This document shows, in pieces, positions 6,074 through 8,256 of a DNA stretch of 8,256 nt (position 1 is its first letter; each line of letters opens with the position of its first letter). The notes under the pieces are model-generated. The model made no database searches, was not told the DNA's origin, and worked only from the letters and a program-made list of their open reading frames with translations. The position numbers and the translations under genes are program-made. Location: NCBI GenBank assembly GCA_900313545.1, contig OMRS01000245.1, positions 1 to 8,256 on the forward strand. Direction: 5' to 3'. The DNA is from an uncultured Eubacteriales bacterium. Lineage in GTDB: Bacteria > Bacillota_A > Clostridia > Christensenellales > Aristaeellaceae.

Positions 6074-7069
6074 ATGAAAAAGATTACTGTATTCCGCGGC
6101 GACGGCATCGGCCCCGAAATCGTCGACGCCGTGCTGCAGATCCTGGACGCCGCGCATGCGCCCCTTGAGTATGAGATCTTCAATGTCGGCAAGGATGAAT
6201 ATGCAAAAAACGGAAAGCTGATTCCCGATGAAGCCTATGCATCCTTTGACAGGAACGGGATCCTGCTCAAGAGTCCCATCACCACCCCCATCGGCCACGG
6301 CTTCCGCTCGCTCAACGCCTCCCTGCGCATCAAGTACGACCTGTATGCCAACGTGCGCCCGGCCAAGTCCAACCCGGCCGTCATCACGCCCTTCCCCAGC
6401 GTGGACATCGTCACCTTCCGCGAGAACACGGAGGACGTCTACGCCGGTGTCGAGGAGCGGATTTCCGATGACGAGATGCACACCATCAAGATCGTCACCC
6501 GCCACAAGTCCGAGCGCATCATCCGGGATGCCTTCAACTACGCCCGCGCCCACGGCCGCAAAAAGGTCACCTGTGTGCACAAGGCCAACATCATGAAGCT
6601 GACCGACGGTCTGTTCCTGGATATCTTCCACGACATCGGCCATGCCTATCCGGACATCCAGAAGGAGGACATGATCATCGACGCCACCTGCATGAACATG
6701 GTCATGCATCCGGAGCGCTTTGACGTCGTCGTGACCCTCAACATGTACGGCGACCTGCTCTCCGACCTCACCGCCGGCCTGATCGGCGGCCTCGGCCTGC
6801 TCCCTTCCGCCAACCTGGGCAGCCGCTACGCCATGTTCGAGGCGGTCCACGGCTCCGCCCCCGACATCGCCGGCAAGGGCATCGCCAACCCCATCGCCTT
6901 CCTCTGGTCCGCCTGCATGCTGCTTGAGCACATCGGCGAGGACGCCATTGCGGGCCGCATCCGCAGGTCCGTGGACGAGGTGCTGCTTGAAGGCACGTTC
7001 AAGACGCCCGATCTGGGCGGCACCGCCACGACGGCGGAGTGCACCCGGGCCATCATTTCAAGGCTGTAA
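6074..7069 (+). CDS. icd: Isocitrate dehydrogenase, NAD-dependent type
   Basis: This encodes 331 residues, full length for the short bacterial isocitrate/isopropylmalate dehydrogenase family. ATG 6074 follows AAGGAGG (6058-6064) at nine bases. The enzyme oxidatively decarboxylates isocitrate to 2-oxoglutarate in the cytoplasm. Visible features: N-terminal GDGIGPEI (9-16); substrate segment with Ser79, Asn81, Arg85 and Arg95 (the Ser-x-Asn pair favours isocitrate over isopropylmalate); Arg116 and Tyr123 in FRENTEDVYAG; Lys170; metal-binding Asp203, Asp227 and Asp231 (DLLSDLTAGLIGG, 227-239); and cofactor loop HGSAPDIAGKGIANP (259-273), where Asp264-Ile265 instead of Lys-Tyr indicates NAD. Codon use is more C-ending than in its neighbours, consistent with strong expression. 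It has its own promoter and terminator. No citrate synthase or aconitase is adjacent, so it probably supplies glutamate precursor. Homoisocitrate dehydrogenase is a less likely alternative. Confidence 0.92.
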   Translation: MKKITVFRGDGIGPEIVDAVLQILDAAHAPLEYEIFNVGKDEYAKNGKLIPDEAYASFDRNGILLKSPITTPIGHGFRSLNASLRIKYDLYANVRPAKSNPAVITPFPSVDIVTFRENTEDVYAGVEERISDDEMHTIKIVTRHKSERIIRDAFNYARAHGRKKVTCVHKANIMKLTDGLFLDIFHDIGHAYPDIQKEDMIIDATCMNMVMHPERFDVVVTLNMYGDLLSDLTAGLIGGLGLLPSANLGSRYAMFEAVHGSAPDIAGKGIANPIAFLWSACMLLEHIGEDAIAGRIRRSVDEVLLEGTFKTPDLGGTATTAECTRAIISRL

Positions 7070-7079
7070 CCGCCTGCAC

Positions 7080-7116
7080 CCTGCCTGCCGGACCGTCCGG
7101 ACAGGCAGGCTTTTTT
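7080..7116 (+). terminator. Intrinsic terminator of the isocitrate dehydrogenase gene
   Basis: A 13-bp stem (7080-7092 with 7096-7109, one bulged A at 7101) closes on a three-base loop and is followed by six T at 7111-7116. It starts 11 bases after the stop codon. No matching T run serves the converging hydrolase gene. A small palindrome, GCTGAC-AA-GTCAGC at 7123-7136, lies just beyond; its role is unclear. Confidence 0.92.
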
Positions 7117-7187
7117 CATTTCGCTGACAAGTCAGCACAACAATGACCATTCATTTCAATATAGCGGTAAGCCGGATATCGTCTGTT

Positions 7188-7775
7188 TTATTCTTCCCTT
7201 CCGCGGTCCTCCCGCCTGAGAAAGACTTCCATTTTCATCAGGGTTTCCTGCAGTGTGGTGATGTCCCTGTGAACATCCCCCGTCTCCAGGGAATGGTTCG
7301 CCCCTTCCGTCACGTGAAGCGCAGTGCCGGAAAGGGCGCACAGCCGCCGGATTTCCGGCGTTGCGGCCCAGGGGTCGGCGCTGCCGTGGAAGGCCACCGC
7401 CTCCCCGAGTGGATGGGCAAAGGTGTCCTCGAGCGGTGTCAGCAGCACATGCCGGCAGCGCAGATGATGGCCCTGCGCATAGGCGACCGCGGCCACGGTT
7501 CCGATGCTCTTGGAGATGAAGGCGACGCTGGCGTAGCTCGCCCAGGGGATCTCCTTCAGGCGCTCCTCCGTTTGAAGGAGGGCCAGATGCATGCTCTCCT
7601 CAAGGCGCGCGCGGTCCCCCCTGACCTTTTTGGGGAACCCGTCAAAGGTCACGGGAAGGGTCTCCCATCCCAGGGAGGCGGCCAGCTTCCCGCCGTAATA
7701 CAGCAGCGGCCTGTCGCAGGTATACCCGATCCCGGGCAGGAGGACCGCCAGCTTCCGAGGATTCGTCTGTTCCAT
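7188..7775 (-). CDS. Small alpha/beta-hydrolase fold protein
   Basis: This encodes 195 residues. ATG at 7775 follows AAGGAG (7787-7782) at six bases; a longer frame to 7838 would read through leader hairpins and lacks a site. There is no signal peptide or membrane segment, so it is cytoplasmic. The fold is suggested by the LLPGIGYTCDRPLLYY segment (12-27, first strand and oxyanion region), a nucleophile elbow SKSIG (88-92, putative Ser90, with serine in place of the usual first glycine), an acidic residue at HGSADPW (Asp134) and a histidine at GANHSLE (His161), in the right order for a Ser-Asp-His triad. It is shorter than typical lipases or esterases and has little room for a lid. The substrate is unknown; it is conceivably an ester or thioester hydrolase. 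It converges with the dehydrogenase gene and diverges from an ABC transporter gene; no close functional partner is evident. Confidence 0.83.
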   Translation of the reverse strand: MEQTNPRKLAVLLPGIGYTCDRPLLYYGGKLAASLGWETLPVTFDGFPKKVRGDRARLEESMHLALLQTEERLKEIPWASYASVAFISKSIGTVAAVAYAQGHHLRCRHVLLTPLEDTFAHPLGEAVAFHGSADPWAATPEIRRLCALSGTALHVTEGANHSLETGDVHRDITTLQETLMKMEVFLRREDRGREE

Positions 7776-7790
7776 GATGCTCTCCTTCCG

Positions 7791-7831
7791 CCGGCCTTTC
7801 CGGCCGGAGGGGCGCCGTTTCCCGGCGTCCC
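7791..7831 (-). promoter_or_regulatory. Tandem leader hairpins with identical GGAAA loops upstream of the hydrolase
   Basis: On the reverse strand the first stem pairs 7831-7823 with 7817-7809 (9 bp including one G-T wobble) around loop GGAAA. The second pairs 7807-7802 with 7796-7791 (6 bp, perfect) around the same loop sequence. Only one base separates them, and the second ends three bases before the AAGGAG ribosome binding site (7787-7782). There is no T run. Two adjacent hairpins with the same purine loop beside a ribosome binding site suggest an RNA-binding regulator; the role is inferred. Confidence 0.5.
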
Positions 7832-7842
7832 GACACAAATCG

Positions 7843-7871
7843 TTTACTTGACAAAACTGTTGTCAGATAAT
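7843..7871 (+). promoter_or_regulatory. Forward promoter with an inverted-repeat operator in its spacer
   Basis: TTTACT (7843-7848, four of six to consensus) and GATAAT (7866-7871, five of six) are exactly 17 bases apart. The whole spacer is an interrupted palindrome, TGACAA (7849-7854), five bases, TTGTCA (7860-7865), placed where a dimeric repressor would block RNA polymerase. Transcription would start near 7878 toward the transporter gene. The arms also supply -35-like sequences for the reverse strand, where the hydrolase promoter must lie in the same AT-rich stretch (about 7832-7875), although I find no good reverse -10. Confidence 0.5.
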
Positions 7872-7882
7872 CGCTGAAACCG

Positions 7883-7916
7883 CAGCTGAAGCTGCCCAGG
7901 GCCCGTCCAGCGGGCC
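7883..7916 (+). promoter_or_regulatory. Two leader hairpins upstream of the ABC permease gene
   Basis: GCAGC (7883-7887 region) pairs with GCTGC (7891-7895 region) around a TGAA loop, and GGCCCG (7900-7905) pairs with CGGGCC (7911-7916) around TCCAG. They would form at the 5' end of a transcript from the proposed promoter. A second CGGGCC copy at 7981-7986 could compete for 7900-7905. I do not recognise a known riboswitch class; T-box and cobalamin consensus sequences are absent. Confidence 0.35.
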
Positions 7917-7954
7917 GCGCACGCACAGGTCCATCATCAGGGTATCATGAAGGT

Positions 7955-7997
7955 GCCGGCGCTCCTGAAAAAGGAGTGCCCGGGCCTTTTCTTTTTT
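7955..7997 (+). terminator. Terminator-like element inside the ABC permease leader
   Basis: A 9-bp stem (7958-7966 with 7972-7980, one G-T pair) with loop GAAAA is extended by GCC (7955-7957) pairing with GGC (7983-7985) across a two-base bulge. It is followed by TTTTCTTTTTT at 7987-7997. There is no forward gene between 7188 and this point, so it would terminate only leader RNA, either as an attenuator of the permease gene or as the 3' end of a small RNA of about 120 bases. Confidence 0.55.
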
Positions 7998-8081
7998 CCC
8001 TGCCGCAGGGCCTGCGTGCGGATGCCGCCCCGTTTCCTGATCCCGGCACCTTCAGGGGGAACCGCCGGCCCCTTCAGAAAG

Positions 8082-8256
8082 ATGAATACTCTCTCCCTGC
8101 CCGTGCGCCTTCTCCGGCGCGCCGTCCTCCTGGCACTGATGATGTTTCTGCTGTCTGTTGTGGTCTTCGTCTTCGCCAGGCTGGCCCCCGGCGACCCCCT
8201 CCAGTCCTTCTACGGGGATTCGCTGGAACAGATGACCGACGCTGAAAAGGCCGCCG
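8082..8256 (+). CDS. ABC transporter permease, Opp/Dpp/Nik type, N-terminal fragment
   Basis: The frame is open from 8082 to the window edge, giving the first 58 residues of a protein normally around 310-330 long. It starts with a short cytoplasmic segment containing an Arg-rich stretch, then a transmembrane helix (about 14-33), then FARLAPGDPLQSFYGDSLEQM. The R-x-APGDP signature directly after the first helix is characteristic of the first permease (OppB, DppB or NikB) of peptide/nickel ABC importers. The PLQSFYGD continuation reminds me of a nickel or peptide subgroup, but the substrate cannot be assigned. The start is uncertain: ATG 8082 gives the expected N-terminus but has no well-spaced ribosome binding site (GGGGGA is 21 bases upstream); ATG 8022 and ATG 7947 are in the same open frame but would add sequence unlike the family. 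Confidence 0.85.
   Translation, partial: MNTLSLPVRLLRRAVLLALMMFLLSVVVFVFARLAPGDPLQSFYGDSLEQMTDAEKAA

Noticed and set aside
6047..6931. Reverse open frame of 294 codons over the isocitrate dehydrogenase gene
   Set aside because: The forward product has every family motif; the reverse product is Gly/Asp/Val-rich shadow sequence.
7123..7136. GCTGAC-AA-GTCAGC as a terminator for the hydrolase gene
   Set aside because: No T run follows on the reverse strand and the 2-base spacer cannot form a stable loop without losing pairs. It shares TGACAA with the operator palindrome upstream of the hydrolase, but one short shared word is likely chance.
7143..7877. Forward open frame of 244 codons over the hydrolase gene
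   Set aside because: It covers the reverse-strand hydrolase and its hairpin leader; it has no ribosome binding site and no recognisable domain.
7943..7948. TATCAT as a -10 box for the permease gene
   Set aside because: No -35 at suitable spacing, and a transcript starting there would begin immediately before a terminator stem; the site at 7843-7871 is better.
7947..8081. Upstream in-frame extension of the permease from ATG 7947 or ATG 8022
   Set aside because: The extension runs through the terminator-like stem and T-rich tract and encodes a Pro/Cys/Phe-rich segment unlike permease N-termini. It could at most be a leader peptide fused in frame, which I cannot support.

Overview
This window looks like chromosome of a GC-rich Firmicute, most likely a Clostridia/Lachnospiraceae-type gut or rumen bacterium. 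The evidence is canonical AGGAGG-type ribosome binding sites, Gram-positive-style intrinsic terminators, two small secreted proteins of a type I associate with Clostridia, a solute-binding/GGDEF sensor, a PAP2 phosphatase coupled to an HTH regulator with a membrane tail, and C-ending codon use in the metabolic gene. I see no tRNA, rRNA, CRISPR array, insertion sequence or phage gene. The species cannot be fixed from the sequence.

Left part (1-1851, forward): two separately terminated genes for small exported proteins of unknown function (207-851 and 1075-1629). The first has a 10-bp leader hairpin just before its ribosome binding site. The gap after the second gene (1630-1851) carries four consecutive stem-loops; the first is a forward terminator and the last is bidirectional.

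Middle (1852-4017, reverse): a 721-residue membrane diguanylate cyclase with two extracytoplasmic SBP_bac_3-type domains, one transmembrane helix and an intact GGDEF motif. A plausible promoter lies about 180 bases upstream of its start. It diverges from a forward pair (4644-5937), a PAP2-superfamily membrane phosphatase with altered C1 and C2 motifs and an XRE-type regulator with a membrane C-terminus. Their 4-base gap and overlapping ribosome binding site suggest translational coupling. The 626-base divergent spacer (4018-4643) holds regulatory structure but no gene I can support.

Right part (5938-8256): an NAD-type isocitrate dehydrogenase (6074-7069, forward) with its own TATAAT box and a strong terminator, with no citrate synthase or aconitase gene beside it. 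It converges on a small alpha/beta hydrolase (7188-7775, reverse). Upstream of the hydrolase is a dense 306-base divergent regulatory region. On the reverse strand it has two tandem hairpins with the same GGAAA loop just before the hydrolase ribosome binding site. On the forward strand it has a promoter-like pair whose 17-base spacer is an inverted repeat, followed by hairpins and a terminator-like element ahead of a truncated Opp/Dpp/Nik-type ABC transporter permease that runs off the right edge.

No gene cluster here is clearly a new system. The points most worth following are the right-hand leader/operator region, the hairpins with GGA-containing loops in two leaders, the PAP2 protein lacking the canonical C2 histidine, and the two secreted proteins of unknown function.
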